Below are positions 22,930-31,403 of a DNA stretch of 47,184 nucleotides, piece by piece. A program made the position numbers and the translations under genes. The notes below the pieces were generated by a model that worked only from the letters and a program-made list of their open reading frames with translations, ran no database searches and was not told the origin of the DNA. Positions within the stretch are counted from its first letter, which is position 1. Each line of letters starts with the position of its first letter. Origin of the DNA: Chloroflexota bacterium (lineage in GTDB: Bacteria > Chloroflexota > Anaerolineae > Aggregatilineales > Phototrophicaceae); NCBI GenBank assembly GCA_023430545.1, contig JAEZAF010000195.1, forward strand, positions 1 to 47,184, written 5' to 3'.

Positions 22930-23465
22930 TTCACATCCTCAGTGGAGTCTTCAGAAGCAGGCGAAGGGGAAGATGAAGGTGGCAGATCGGCGCGCATCCG
23001 CATCAGGATATCGCGGCCACCGATCGACCGCCAGAAAGCGATCCCCGCCGGATTATTCGCCGCCACATACCATTCGTAATGCGTCACACCGCATTCCGTG
23101 TACCACTGGCGCACGGCATCCACCAGTTGACGGCCAATACCGCGCTTGCGGTAATCGGGTTCGACGAAAATATCCGCCAGAAAGCCGCTGTATTCCTGAA
23201 CGAACATCTCCGGCGCAAGGTCAATGATGATCGCCAGCACATAGCCGACGATCTCGCCTTCCTCGTCAGCGACAAAAATGCGCGTGTGGCTGTCGTCCAT
23301 CCGGTCGATCAGGCGCAGGGCATAACGCCTTCCGCCGTCCGGGGCAGCCTGCGGCAGAGAAGCATCGAGTTGATAATGGTAATCGACCAGCGATTCCCAC
23401 AGCCGAGCGATGTCGTCGGCATCCAGAGGGGTAGCTCTACGAATCACAGCAGAAGTTTCATCCAA
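22926..23465 (-). CDS. GNAT family acetyltransferase
   Basis: This 179-residue protein is a GNAT N-acetyltransferase. It has an N-terminal strand ATPLDADDIARLWESL, the central GEIVGYVLAIIIDL, and motif A IFVEPDYRKRGIGRQLVDAV, in which RKRGIG is the pyrophosphate loop for acetyl-CoA. The C-terminal WYVAANNPAGIAFWRSIGG matches motif B and the usual N-x-A-xx-F-W/Y pattern. The acceptor is unknown. It overlaps the second GNAT gene by 22 nt and alaX by 4 nt. The C-terminus has an added Ser/Pro/Glu-rich tail. Confidence 0.9.
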   Translation of the reverse strand: MDETSAVIRRATPLDADDIARLWESLVDYHYQLDASLPQAAPDGGRRYALRLIDRMDDSHTRIFVADEEGEIVGYVLAIIIDLAPEMFVQEYSGFLADIFVEPDYRKRGIGRQLVDAVRQWYTECGVTHYEWYVAANNPAGIAFWRSIGGRDILMRMRADLPPSSSPSPASEDSTEDVK

Positions 23466-23956
23466 TCCCAGCCGGGTAGTCGGTTCTCCTCTGGCACATT
23501 CCGGACTTCAACTGCGCCCAGCGAACGCCAGAAAGCCTGTTCAACCACATGATAACGCGGCACACGGATCAGGCACACCGTCCGGCCCTGTTCCTTCAGC
23601 CATCCGGCAGCAGTGCGATAAAGGGCACGGCCCATCCCAGCGTGATAACGATGGGCATCCAGCGCGAGTTCCAGCAGCACGCCCGCATTCGGAGCATCCG
23701 GCAGCGCGGACGGTTGATCCAGCGGCGCGGATGATGCGGCAATGTATCCCACTACCCGATCTTCAGCACCATCGGATGCCACGAAGACTCCGACATCGGG
23801 CCGACTGAGGATTATTGAAAAATCAAGCCGTGCGGGATACTCTCGCAGGTAAGGCGCAGCCTGCTGAAGCAGCACATGACGCTCATCCCGCAGGAAGATC
23901 AGGGTTGGGGTATCATCAGAAGAAGCCGGACGGATATTCACAAAGGGCTGGTTCAC
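23444..23956 (-). CDS. GNAT family acetyltransferase
   Basis: The 170-residue product has a GNAT-like plan: VNIRPASSDDTPTLIFL at the N-terminus, DRVVGYIAASSA, then LELALDAHRYHAGMGRALYRTA. The pyrophosphate loop is modified (HAGMGRAL instead of RxxGxG/A), and VIRVPRYHVVEQAFWRSLGA forms motif B. Substrate is unknown. It is the first gene of the minus-strand run that reaches the terminator at 17524, and it is divergent from the large membrane protein gene starting at 24055. The modified loop suggests a divergent member that may still bind acetyl-CoA. Confidence 0.8.
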   Translation of the reverse strand: MNQPFVNIRPASSDDTPTLIFLRDERHVLLQQAAPYLREYPARLDFSIILSRPDVGVFVASDGAEDRVVGYIAASSAPLDQPSALPDAPNAGVLLELALDAHRYHAGMGRALYRTAAGWLKEQGRTVCLIRVPRYHVVEQAFWRSLGAVEVRNVPEENRLPGWDWMKLLL

Positions 23957-24030
23957 AGTCTATGAATACAGAGGTTTGTCAGAATAGCACCCAGCGCATT
24001 ACGGCGCAAGCGTAAGTCAGGTTCATCTGC

Positions 24031-24060
24031 GAATGTCAAACGAATGTCAGGCACATGTCA
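24031..24060. promoter_or_regulatory. Three direct repeats of a TGTCA-containing motif with exact 11-bp period
   Basis: GAATGTCA occurs at 24031-24038 and 24042-24049, and ACATGTCA at 24053-24060, each 11 bp from the last. The period and the TGTCA core resemble the PhoB Pho box of Proteobacteria. It lies in the 98-bp divergent region and runs into the start codon of the plus-strand gene. It is an operator candidate only; no regulator is identified. Confidence 0.4.
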
Positions 24061-26442
24061 ACTGAATTGACTTACGAACAGATGCCGCTGTGGATGCGCC
24101 GTTCTCAGCAGCATTTCGACTGGGGGATCGTCTTCGCACTGCTGATCGGTCTGCTGGCAGCGTGGCCGTTTCTGCATCACGCTCAACTGTCGATGACGAA
24201 CGGTCAGCTTCATGATGCCTTTCGCACGGCAGATACCGCCGCCATGCTGCGCGAAGGACGGTTGTACCCGCGCTGGTCTCCACATGCCTTCAGCGGATAC
24301 GGCGCACCGATTCCGAATTATGTCGCGCCGGGGACACCCTACATCGCCGCCGTTATCGAAGTGCTGTTTACCGACGACACGCTGACCGCCCTGCGCATTG
24401 CCTACACCTTCAGCCTGATGGCCGCTGCTGCAGGGGTCTATCTGCTGGTAACGCGCTGGTCTGGATGCACGCAGGGTTTACTGGCAACCACGCTCTATGT
24501 CCTCAGTCCGTATATCGGGCTGACGCTGCCGCATCTGTCGGGAAATCTGGCGCTGATGTGCAGTGCCGCCCTGCTGCCGTTCACCTTATGGACCTTTGAC
24601 CGTCTTCTGCACGACGAAAGCCCATTCGAGATGCTGTACGTCGGCCTGCTGGTCGCGCTGCAGATACTGATCGAACCACAGATACTGCTGGCGGCCCTGC
24701 CGCTGTGTCTGCTGATTCTGATCACCACACTGCGCACTCACCGTCTGCCGCGTCAGGTGATGCTGCGCGTGCTGATCGCATGGCTGTGCGGTGCGGGGCT
24801 GGCCGCGATGTTCTGGCTGCCCATGCTGGCCGAAACCGCAATGGTGGAATGGCGCAGCCAGCCGGTCGCGCCTCCATTACAGCCCGTGATGCTGCGCCAG
24901 CTCTTCCAGCCGATGAACGCGATTGACCCGCTTCAACTGAAGCCCAATCCTCCGATGACAGTTGGGATACCTCTATGGATCATGGTGCTGATCGCCGCTG
25001 TGTTCGCCATCATCCGCCGCATACGGCTGACGGCTCCATTTCAGATTGCGCTGGTGCTGATGCTCATCTGGGTCGGCTGGCTGGCACTGATCGATCCGGG
25101 GGCACACTGGCTGCTGCTGCCCATCACGCTGTGCGCCGCGGTCCTCGGCAGTGCGGTGATCAACGTCACGGCATTACTTCCGCCGGTGTTCTGGCGCACC
25201 CTGCCGCCGCTGATTGTCGCAATGCTGCTGATGCTGGCCCATCCGATCTGGCTAGCCCCTGCGCCTGTTCTGACGATCACCGATGTGACACCTGCCGCTC
25301 AGGTGCGCTATGAACAGCTCACCGGACGCTCGGCCCTGCTGCCGTCCACAGCGCAGATACCCACCACGCTTCCGCAGAATATCACCAGTAACCCGCTGCT
25401 GGTCAACAGCTATGGATTCACGTCAGCCCGTTCATTCGACACACTCTCGAAGATCGTCCCGCCGCAGTTGATCCGCAACGGACAGCTCAATCTCCTGTGG
25501 CAGCATACCCACGAGAGCCTGTTCCGCATCCCTGACGATCAAAGCCGGATCAATCTGGACCGGCAGGATCGCTCACGGGCAGCGCTTTCATTTACCTGGC
25601 TGACAGCCTACTTCCCCGGATGGGAAGCGCGGCTGGATGGCAGTTCCATGAATATCGAGCCGGACGCCGCGACGCATCTGATCCGTGTGGAGCTTCCAGC
25701 CGGAAGCAGTGGCGCACTGCTGCTTCAGTTGAACGAAACACCGGTCCGCCGTGCAGCATGGATCACCGCCGGCCTCGCATTGGTCATCCTGCTGCTGGCG
25801 ACGCGTTACGCCCTGCGTCAAAACCAGCCCGAACAGCGCATCAGCCCGATACGCTACATGCGTGCCGCTGAACTTCGGCTGTTTGGTGTGTTGAGTGTCT
25901 GTTTTGTGATGGTTTTTGGCTTACTGAATTTTTCCCCCTACGGGAGCATGCTGCGCACCACTGGCGGCTCGGATCTACAGGCTGCGGAGCCGATTCGCCT
26001 GCAAACCAGCGTCGGATTGCAGCTTTTCGGCTATCAGACTGAGCTTGCATCGACATCCAGTGCCCGTCGCGGCCAGCGTCTCGAACTCGATCTTTACTGG
26101 CGTGTACTGCGCAGCGTGCCGGAAAATTACTGGGTGCGCCTTTCCCTGACTCCCGTCAGTGTGGAAGCAGCCACAGCCGCCCTGATCCTTGCACAGAAAA
26201 TGCCCGGTGATCTGCCGACACGCTTATGGCCCACTGAGCGCTATATCCGTGATCGCTATGTCATGCAGGTACCGGAAGCCGCCCCGTATGGCCTGTATGT
26301 CATCGGCATGGAGATCTTCGCCTGTGACACCAGCATCTGTGACACCACCACACCGGGGAGTCAGATTGCACTGTTCACCGAAGAATCACGCACGCCGCTG
26401 CTGCGCTTTGATCTGCCCAGACTGATCGACATCCAGCCATGA
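24055..26442 (+). CDS. Large polytopic membrane protein, PTPS-related/YfhO-like (possible GT-C)
   Basis: The 795-residue protein has about 11-12 membrane helices in residues 25-415 and one or two near 575-620. The segment LREGRLYPRWSPHAFSGYGA (about residues 65-84) followed by IPNYVAPGTPYIAAVI is close to the pattern of the PTPS-related (PF10131-type) and YfhO-like families. In these a first extracytoplasmic loop carries acidic and Arg/Trp residues, and relationship to lipid-linked-sugar GT-C glycosyltransferases has been proposed. The C-terminal ~190 residues are an extracytoplasmic beta-rich domain. In-frame ATGs at 24082 and 24094 are alternative starts. It may add or modify a glycan on the outer face of the membrane; substrate unknown. 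Confidence 0.72.
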   Translation: MSTELTYEQMPLWMRRSQQHFDWGIVFALLIGLLAAWPFLHHAQLSMTNGQLHDAFRTADTAAMLREGRLYPRWSPHAFSGYGAPIPNYVAPGTPYIAAVIEVLFTDDTLTALRIAYTFSLMAAAAGVYLLVTRWSGCTQGLLATTLYVLSPYIGLTLPHLSGNLALMCSAALLPFTLWTFDRLLHDESPFEMLYVGLLVALQILIEPQILLAALPLCLLILITTLRTHRLPRQVMLRVLIAWLCGAGLAAMFWLPMLAETAMVEWRSQPVAPPLQPVMLRQLFQPMNAIDPLQLKPNPPMTVGIPLWIMVLIAAVFAIIRRIRLTAPFQIALVLMLIWVGWLALIDPGAHWLLLPITLCAAVLGSAVINVTALLPPVFWRTLPPLIVAMLLMLAHPIWLAPAPVLTITDVTPAAQVRYEQLTGRSALLPSTAQIPTTLPQNITSNPLLVNSYGFTSARSFDTLSKIVPPQLIRNGQLNLLWQHTHESLFRIPDDQSRINLDRQDRSRAALSFTWLTAYFPGWEARLDGSSMNIEPDAATHLIRVELPAGSSGALLLQLNETPVRRAAWITAGLALVILLLATRYALRQNQPEQRISPIRYMRAAELRLFGVLSVCFVMVFGLLNFSPYGSMLRTTGGSDLQAAEPIRLQTSVGLQLFGYQTELASTSSARRGQRLELDLYWRVLRSVPENYWVRLSLTPVSVEAATAALILAQKMPGDLPTRLWPTERYIRDRYVMQVPEAAPYGLYVIGMEIFACDTSICDTTTPGSQIALFTEESRTPLLRFDLPRLIDIQP

Positions 26443-26595
26443 TCTGATCCATTTGCGTGCAGACAGGGAAGCGCACAGAATCCAACAAATACACAGACCA
26501 ATTTAATGCAGCGTTAGGCAGAAGCGTTTATTGTTGTAGAGCATTCGAATACATACCGCCTGATGCGAATATAACAGAGGTTTTACGGATTGCTT

Positions 26596-27633
26596 ATGGT
26601 ACTGAATTTTAAGGAACACCCTCACCGCCGCTATAACCCACTGCTGGGTGAATACGTCCTCGTATCCCCTCACCGGACACAGCGACCGTGGCAGGGCAAA
26701 ACAGAAGCCATCCCGCAGGATGAGCGCCCATCCTATGACCCGGACTGCTATCTGTGTCCGGGGAATACCCGCAAAAGCGGAGACGTGAATCCACAGTATG
26801 ACAGCACCTTCGTCTTCACTAACGATTTTTCCGCCCTGCTGCCAGATACACCCTTGACCTCGGAGGCCGAAAACCCGCTGTTACGGGTAGAGGGTGTGCA
26901 GGGTGTCAGCCAGGTAATCTGCTTCTCGCCGCGCCATGACCTGACTCTGGCCGAGATGACACCGGACGAGATCCGCACAGTGGTCGATCTGTGGGCGGAC
27001 CAGACCCGCGAACTTGGCGAGCGCTATCAATGGGTGCAGGTCTTTGAAAATCGCGGCGAGATGATGGGCAGCAGCAATCCGCACCCGCACGGCCAGATCT
27101 GGGCGGAGAATATCATCCCGAACCTGCCGCTGTCCGAGGAGATGAACCAGCGGCAGTACTACGAGCAGCACGGGCGGCCACTGCTGCTGGACTATGCCGA
27201 AATCGAAATCACGCAGGATGAGCGTGTCATCGCTCAGAATGAAGACTGGCTGGTCGTCGTGCCGTTCTGGGCTGTCTGGCCGTTTGAGACACTGGTGCTG
27301 CCGCGATTTCCGGTCAAGGCCATGCCGGACCTGACCGACCCGCAGCGTAATCATCTGGCAGATATCCTCAAACAGCTTCTGGTACGCTACGATAATCTGT
27401 TCGAGATCTCATTCCCGTATTCGATGGGATGGCACGGCGCACCGTTCAATGGTCAGTCGAACGAACACTGGCAGCTTCACGCGCACTTTTATCCCCCACT
27501 GCTGCGCAGCGCCACCATTCGCAAATTCATGGTCGGGTACGAGATGCTCGGCGAGGCACAGCGGGACATCACGGCGGAACAGGCCGCCGCACGTCTTCGG
27601 GAATTATCGGATATTCACTACAAGGCACGATAG
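26596..27633 (+). CDS. galT: Galactose-1-phosphate uridylyltransferase
   Basis: GalT exchanges uridylyl between UDP-glucose and galactose-1-phosphate in the Leloir pathway. The 345-residue product has the zinc site CYLC (Cys51 and Cys54) and the active-site NPHPHGQIW with His163, His165 and Gln167, matching His164/His166/Gln168 of E. coli. FENRGEMMGSS and the C-terminal FSMGWHGAP-like segment (PYSMGWHGAPFNG) are also typical. ATG 26596 is taken as start because GGA lies 6 nt before it; a TTG at 26590 would add two residues. galK follows after 12 nt. galE is not in the window, although an epimerase could be encoded elsewhere. Confidence 0.96.
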   Translation: MVLNFKEHPHRRYNPLLGEYVLVSPHRTQRPWQGKTEAIPQDERPSYDPDCYLCPGNTRKSGDVNPQYDSTFVFTNDFSALLPDTPLTSEAENPLLRVEGVQGVSQVICFSPRHDLTLAEMTPDEIRTVVDLWADQTRELGERYQWVQVFENRGEMMGSSNPHPHGQIWAENIIPNLPLSEEMNQRQYYEQHGRPLLLDYAEIEITQDERVIAQNEDWLVVVPFWAVWPFETLVLPRFPVKAMPDLTDPQRNHLADILKQLLVRYDNLFEISFPYSMGWHGAPFNGQSNEHWQLHAHFYPPLLRSATIRKFMVGYEMLGEAQRDITAEQAAARLRELSDIHYKAR

Positions 27634-27645
27634 GGCACGCAGCTA

Positions 27646-28815
27646 ATGTCAACCTCTTCAACGCTGGAAACACAGGTCACACAGGAATTTGAAAAGCGCT
27701 TTGGTGAAGCGCCGCAGGTGATCGTCCGTGCGCCGGGACGTGTCAACCTGATCGGTGAGCATACCGATTACAACGACGGTTTCGTCCTGCCGATGGCGAT
27801 CGACCGCGCCACGTGGATTGCACTTCGTCCGCGAGACAATACCACCGTCTCGCTGTACTCGATGAATATGGATGAGGCAATCACCTTCGATGTCACGGAT
27901 CTGTCGCGTGGCAAAGACAGCTTTCAGGATTATATCGAGGGCGTGGCATGGGGCTTGCAGTCCCGTGGGATACACCTGCGCGGCTTTGACGGCGTCATGA
28001 TCGGCGACATCCCGATTGGCGCGGGGTTATCCTCGTCTGCATCGCTGGAACTGGTGGTAGCCCGCGCCTTTTCCGAGATCGTGCCATTTGAGTGGGATGC
28101 GGTCGAGATGGCAAAGCTCGCGCAGATCGTCGAGAATCAATGGGTGGGCATGAACAGCGGCATCATGGATCAGTTGATCTCAGCGGTAGGACGCAGACAG
28201 TACGCGGTGATGATCGACTGCCGCTCGCTGGAAACCTATCCCGCCGCGATCCCGGAAGGGACCCGCATCGTCGTGCTGGATACCGGCACGCGCCGCGAAC
28301 TGGTCGAAGGGGCCTATAACGAACGCCGCCGTCAGTGTGAAGAAGCAGCCCGCTTTTTCGGTGTCCCGGCGCTGCGCGATGTCTCAATTGAGGAGTTCCA
28401 GCAGCGCGCCCATGAACTGGATCAGGTCATGCGGAAACGGGCGAGGCATGTCATCACCGAAAATGACCGCACGCAGCGGGCATATGATGCCATGCAGCAG
28501 GACGATGTCGAAACACTCGGCCAATTGATGAACGACAGCCATGACAGCCTGCGCGACGACTTTGAAGTCTCCAGCGACGCGCTCAACACGATCGTGAATA
28601 TCGCCCAGCAGCAGCCCGGATGCTATGGGGCGCGGATGACCGGGGCAGGCTTCGGCGGCTGTGCGGTCGCGCTGATCGATACTGATGCAGCCGAGACATT
28701 TGTCGCAGTCGTGAGCCGTGAATATGACCAGCACACCGCCTATCGCTCGCAGCTTTATGTCTGCACACCCGCCGAGGGTGCGTCAACCGTGCTGAACACA
28801 TTACCCTCCAACTAA
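27646..28815 (+). CDS. galK: Galactokinase
   Basis: GalK phosphorylates alpha-D-galactose at O1 using ATP. The 389-residue GHMP kinase has the galactose signature GRVNLIGEHTDYNDGF (residues 31-46), the ATP loop PIGAGLSSSASLE (123-135), the catalytic GIMDQ (Asp175) with Arg32, and motif 3 GARMTGAGFGGC near the C-terminus. All expected residues are seen and length is normal. It is 12 nt from galT and likely on the same transcript. A weak ribosome-binding site precedes the ATG, which may mean translational coupling. Confidence 0.97.
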   Translation: MSTSSTLETQVTQEFEKRFGEAPQVIVRAPGRVNLIGEHTDYNDGFVLPMAIDRATWIALRPRDNTTVSLYSMNMDEAITFDVTDLSRGKDSFQDYIEGVAWGLQSRGIHLRGFDGVMIGDIPIGAGLSSSASLELVVARAFSEIVPFEWDAVEMAKLAQIVENQWVGMNSGIMDQLISAVGRRQYAVMIDCRSLETYPAAIPEGTRIVVLDTGTRRELVEGAYNERRRQCEEAARFFGVPALRDVSIEEFQQRAHELDQVMRKRARHVITENDRTQRAYDAMQQDDVETLGQLMNDSHDSLRDDFEVSSDALNTIVNIAQQQPGCYGARMTGAGFGGCAVALIDTDAAETFVAVVSREYDQHTAYRSQLYVCTPAEGASTVLNTLPSN

Positions 28816-28827
28816 GCCGCACACATA

Positions 28828-28875
28828 CGGCTGTCGGCCGTCGCTCTGTAACCTGATACCGATCCCCGACAGCCG
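28828..28875. terminator. Inverted repeat downstream of galK
   Basis: CGGCTGTCGG (28828-28837) pairs perfectly with CCGACAGCCG (28866-28875) around a 28-nt loop. It lies 13 nt after the galK stop. There is no T-tract directly after the second arm, so it may be a processing or stability element rather than an intrinsic terminator. Confidence 0.4.
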
Positions 28876-28974
28876 GACAATCCCTTTTGAAGTGCTTCGG
28901 GTCAGGTTTGTAATTTAGGCCTGCTGCGGATAAAATGCGCCATCAGATTATGGATTCTTTGGAGATTATCATCA

Positions 28975-29313
28975 ATGCAGGACCTTAATACACATATCAG
29001 CGCAGGTTGGGCAGCGCATCGCAGTGGCAATAATCAGGACGCCCTTCGCCACTTTGAATCCGCACTGGCAGTCGATAATGAAAGCATCGACGCCTATTAC
29101 GGCATCGGATTGGCAAAGCGTGACCTCGGACAGCTCAACGAAGCGACTGCCGCGTTTGAACAGTCTCTTCAGCTCACCCGCAGCAAAATCGAGATGTCCT
29201 ATCCGTCAAATAACACCAACGCGGTGGAAGTCCCTGATATTGACCGTTACATGATGCTGATCCGCATGATCGGTCAGCGCCTGTCAGAGATCAAGCTGCT
29301 GACAAAGGTCTGA
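28975..29313 (+). CDS. Small TPR protein, 112 aa
   Basis: The protein has two to three tetratricopeptide motifs: ISAGWAAHRSGNNQDALRHF (residues 8-27), then AYYGIGLAKRDLGQLNEATAAF (about 41-62), ending in a helix that may cap the solenoid. There is no signal peptide or membrane helix, so it is cytoplasmic. GGAG lies 10 nt before the ATG. It begins a probable operon with the URO-D-like gene. TPR proteins of this size usually act as scaffolds; no partner is visible. Confidence 0.85.
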   Translation: MQDLNTHISAGWAAHRSGNNQDALRHFESALAVDNESIDAYYGIGLAKRDLGQLNEATAAFEQSLQLTRSKIEMSYPSNNTNAVEVPDIDRYMMLIRMIGQRLSEIKLLTKV

Positions 29314-29365
29314 TCTGTAGCTGCATCGTTCAGGCGATGCAGGCCACCAGATACCGACTTCACTT

Positions 29366-30346
29366 ATGGAAAAACGCGAACGCCTGGAAACGACACTCGC
29401 AGGAGAGGTCGCAGACCGGGTTCCAACGGCGGTATGGCGATCCTTCCCCGGTGACGATCAGCGCTCGGCTGACCTGGCGCAGTGCATCATTGAATATCAG
29501 CTTCAGTTTGACTGGGATTTTGTTCAGATCATCCCGGCTGATAATGCATTGGTGATCGACTATGGTTTGCAGGATGAATGGCAGGGTGCGCCGGATGGCA
29601 GTCGATCCATCGTGCGTTCCCCTATTAAACGCTCACTCGACTGGACCGAACTTCGTCCACTGGACCCAATGCGCGGGGAACTGGCAAAGCAGATCGAATG
29701 CGTGCGGCTGGTGCAGCGGCGGCTGGGCGCAGAGACTCCGATTGTCTTTACCATCCACAGCCCGATGGCACAGGCGCGGCGGCTGGTCGGAGACGCGGCC
29801 TTCGTGCGTTATCTGCGCCAGCAGAGCAACCGTGTGCGCACCGGCCTGAACATCATTCTGGACAGCACCCTGCGCTTTATCGAGCAGCTTGCCGCACTGG
29901 AAATCAGTGGGATTGTCTATGTGGTCGAACATGCCGACCACGAACGGCTTTCCGAAGCAGAATACAACTTCTTTGGCATCCCATACGATCATCGTATTCT
30001 GGAAGCACTACCGCCGACGTGGTGGTTTAATATGGTGGAACTGGACGGCGCTGCGCCCATGACGCGCTTCCTCGATCAGTTCCCGGTGCAGGCAGTCCGT
30101 CTCACCGATAACAGTCAGCCGCTGACCGATCTGCGTGGGTTGTTCAGCAGGGCATGGGCAGGCGGCCTGCATACCGAAGATGATCTGCGGCGTGGGACAC
30201 CCGCCACCATCCGCAGCGCCGCCCGTGACCTGATGCTGCACATGGGACGCCGCTATATCCTGACCGCCGGGGGCAGCGCACTATCCACCACACCGCTGTC
30301 GAATCTGCGGGCTGTACGCTCATCTGTAGAAGGTGGAGGGATTTAG
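29366..30346 (+). CDS. URO-D superfamily protein (uroporphyrinogen decarboxylase-like)
   Basis: The 326-residue protein has the overall pattern of the URO-D/MtaA/CmuA superfamily: an N-terminal LETTLAGEVADRVPTAVW, a central IVFTIHSPMAQARRL, and the C-terminal AWAGGLHTEDDLRRGTP corresponding to the GNxD/GGI-like phosphate or substrate loop. The canonical HemE signature RQAGRY is absent, and DNALVIDYGL replaces the usual PxGxxV region. It is therefore more likely a URO-D-related enzyme (such as a methyltransferase) than true HemE. No other heme or corrinoid genes are near. Substrate is unknown. Its stop is 1 nt before the rsmD start codon, with the rsmD ribosome-binding site inside the end of this gene. 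Confidence 0.75.
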   Translation: MEKRERLETTLAGEVADRVPTAVWRSFPGDDQRSADLAQCIIEYQLQFDWDFVQIIPADNALVIDYGLQDEWQGAPDGSRSIVRSPIKRSLDWTELRPLDPMRGELAKQIECVRLVQRRLGAETPIVFTIHSPMAQARRLVGDAAFVRYLRQQSNRVRTGLNIILDSTLRFIEQLAALEISGIVYVVEHADHERLSEAEYNFFGIPYDHRILEALPPTWWFNMVELDGAAPMTRFLDQFPVQAVRLTDNSQPLTDLRGLFSRAWAGGLHTEDDLRRGTPATIRSAARDLMLHMGRRYILTAGGSALSTTPLSNLRAVRSSVEGGGI

Positions 30347-30347
30347 T

Positions 30348-30941
30348 ATGCCGCTGCGTGTCATCGCCGGAAAAGCCAAAGGACGCAAGCTCAAAACCGT
30401 GCCGGGGGATACCACCCGTCCCATCATGGACAAGGTCAAAGAGGCGCTGTTCAGCATCCTCGGTCCCTCCATTCATGGGACGTCGTTTCTCGATCTCTTC
30501 GCCGGAACCGGCAGTGTCGGCATCGAGGCGTTAAGTCGTGGCGCAGCCCATGTCACCTTCATCGATATGGAGAAGCTCGCCATCCAGACGATTTATGAGA
30601 ATTTGAAAAGCACTCAGTTAGAGGGCAATGCCGTCGTAAAGCGCACCAACGCACTGAACTTCGTGGCACAGCCCCCGCCTCAGCCCTATGATTACGTCTA
30701 CGTGGCCCCGCCTCAGTACCAGTCACTGTGGCTGGAGGCGCTTAAAGTCCTCGATCAGCAGGCGGCATGGCGCGCACTCGAACCGCTGATCATCGTCCAG
30801 ATCGATCCGAAAGAACACAAGGACTACCCGTTCCAGTATTTAGAAAAAGTCGATGAGCGCAAATATGGCAATACCCTGCTCTGCTTTTTTGAGGTGAACA
30901 GTGATATAGTCGCATCAGACGCAGATGAGCACAAATCATAG
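30348..30941 (+). CDS. rsmD: 16S rRNA (guanine(966)-N2)-methyltransferase RsmD family
   Basis: RsmD methylates G966 of 16S rRNA during 30S assembly. The product (197 residues from ATG 30348) begins MPLRVIAGKAKGRKLKT, then has PIMDKVKEALFSIL and SAM motif I LDLFAGTGSVGIEALSRGA, all classic. The catalytic motif is unusual: VYVAPPQYQSLW where most RsmD proteins have DPPY. The gene starts after GGTGGAGGG, a strong ribosome-binding site; an in-frame ATG at 30333 overlaps the previous gene and is less likely. The motif change may reduce activity or be a lineage variant; I cannot decide from sequence alone. Confidence 0.9.
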   Translation: MPLRVIAGKAKGRKLKTVPGDTTRPIMDKVKEALFSILGPSIHGTSFLDLFAGTGSVGIEALSRGAAHVTFIDMEKLAIQTIYENLKSTQLEGNAVVKRTNALNFVAQPPPQPYDYVYVAPPQYQSLWLEALKVLDQQAAWRALEPLIIVQIDPKEHKDYPFQYLEKVDERKYGNTLLCFFEVNSDIVASDADEHKS

Positions 30942-30950
30942 AGTCGAGCG

Positions 30951-31382
30951 ATGATGGACGAAAAAGCACAGCGCCTGGAAATGATTGCAGCCGAAGTCAT
31001 GCGGTTATTCCATGTCAAAGCCCCCCCTGTGCCACTCGAAAGTATGCTTCAGCAGCCCCCAGGAGATCTCTGGGAACGGGTGGACCTGAGCCAGCTCACC
31101 GGCAATTTCTGGAGCATCAAGGACCCCTACGCTCCGCGTATGTCACTGGCACGGCTGTTGGCACGGCATCTTGTCTCCAGCCCATGGGGTGAAGAACAGA
31201 AGCTTCACGAGCTGATCAAAAGTGAACAGGATATACGCGCCTTCGCCCGGATGCTGGTCATGCCGGTGGATATGATCCGAGGCCTGAGTGCTGGTGCGCG
31301 CACCGCCGTCGCCATGAGCATGAACTTTGAAATCCCGGAAGAAGACGCACAGAAGCGGCTGATCGAAGTCGCCGCTTATTAA
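30951..31382 (+). CDS. ImmA/IrrE-like protein without the HExxH zinc motif
   Basis: The 143-residue protein resembles the N-terminal (DUF955) part of ImmA/IrrE: a first helix RLEMIAAEVMRLFHVKAPPV, a strand region, SLARLLARHLVSSPW where a zinc protease would have HELGH, and then FARMLVMPVDMIRGL, which corresponds to the conserved FAxxLLMPxxxi segment. The HExxH histidines are missing, so it is probably not a metalloprotease. Such degenerate members may act as regulators or antitoxin-like partners, but no toxin or phage gene is near. It follows rsmD by 9 nt. The family call is based on the FARMLVMP segment and overall order and is uncertain. Confidence 0.6.
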   Translation: MMDEKAQRLEMIAAEVMRLFHVKAPPVPLESMLQQPPGDLWERVDLSQLTGNFWSIKDPYAPRMSLARLLARHLVSSPWGEEQKLHELIKSEQDIRAFARMLVMPVDMIRGLSAGARTAVAMSMNFEIPEEDAQKRLIEVAAY

Positions 31383-31403
31383 CCGTGTTGCGGTTGTGGC
31401 GAG

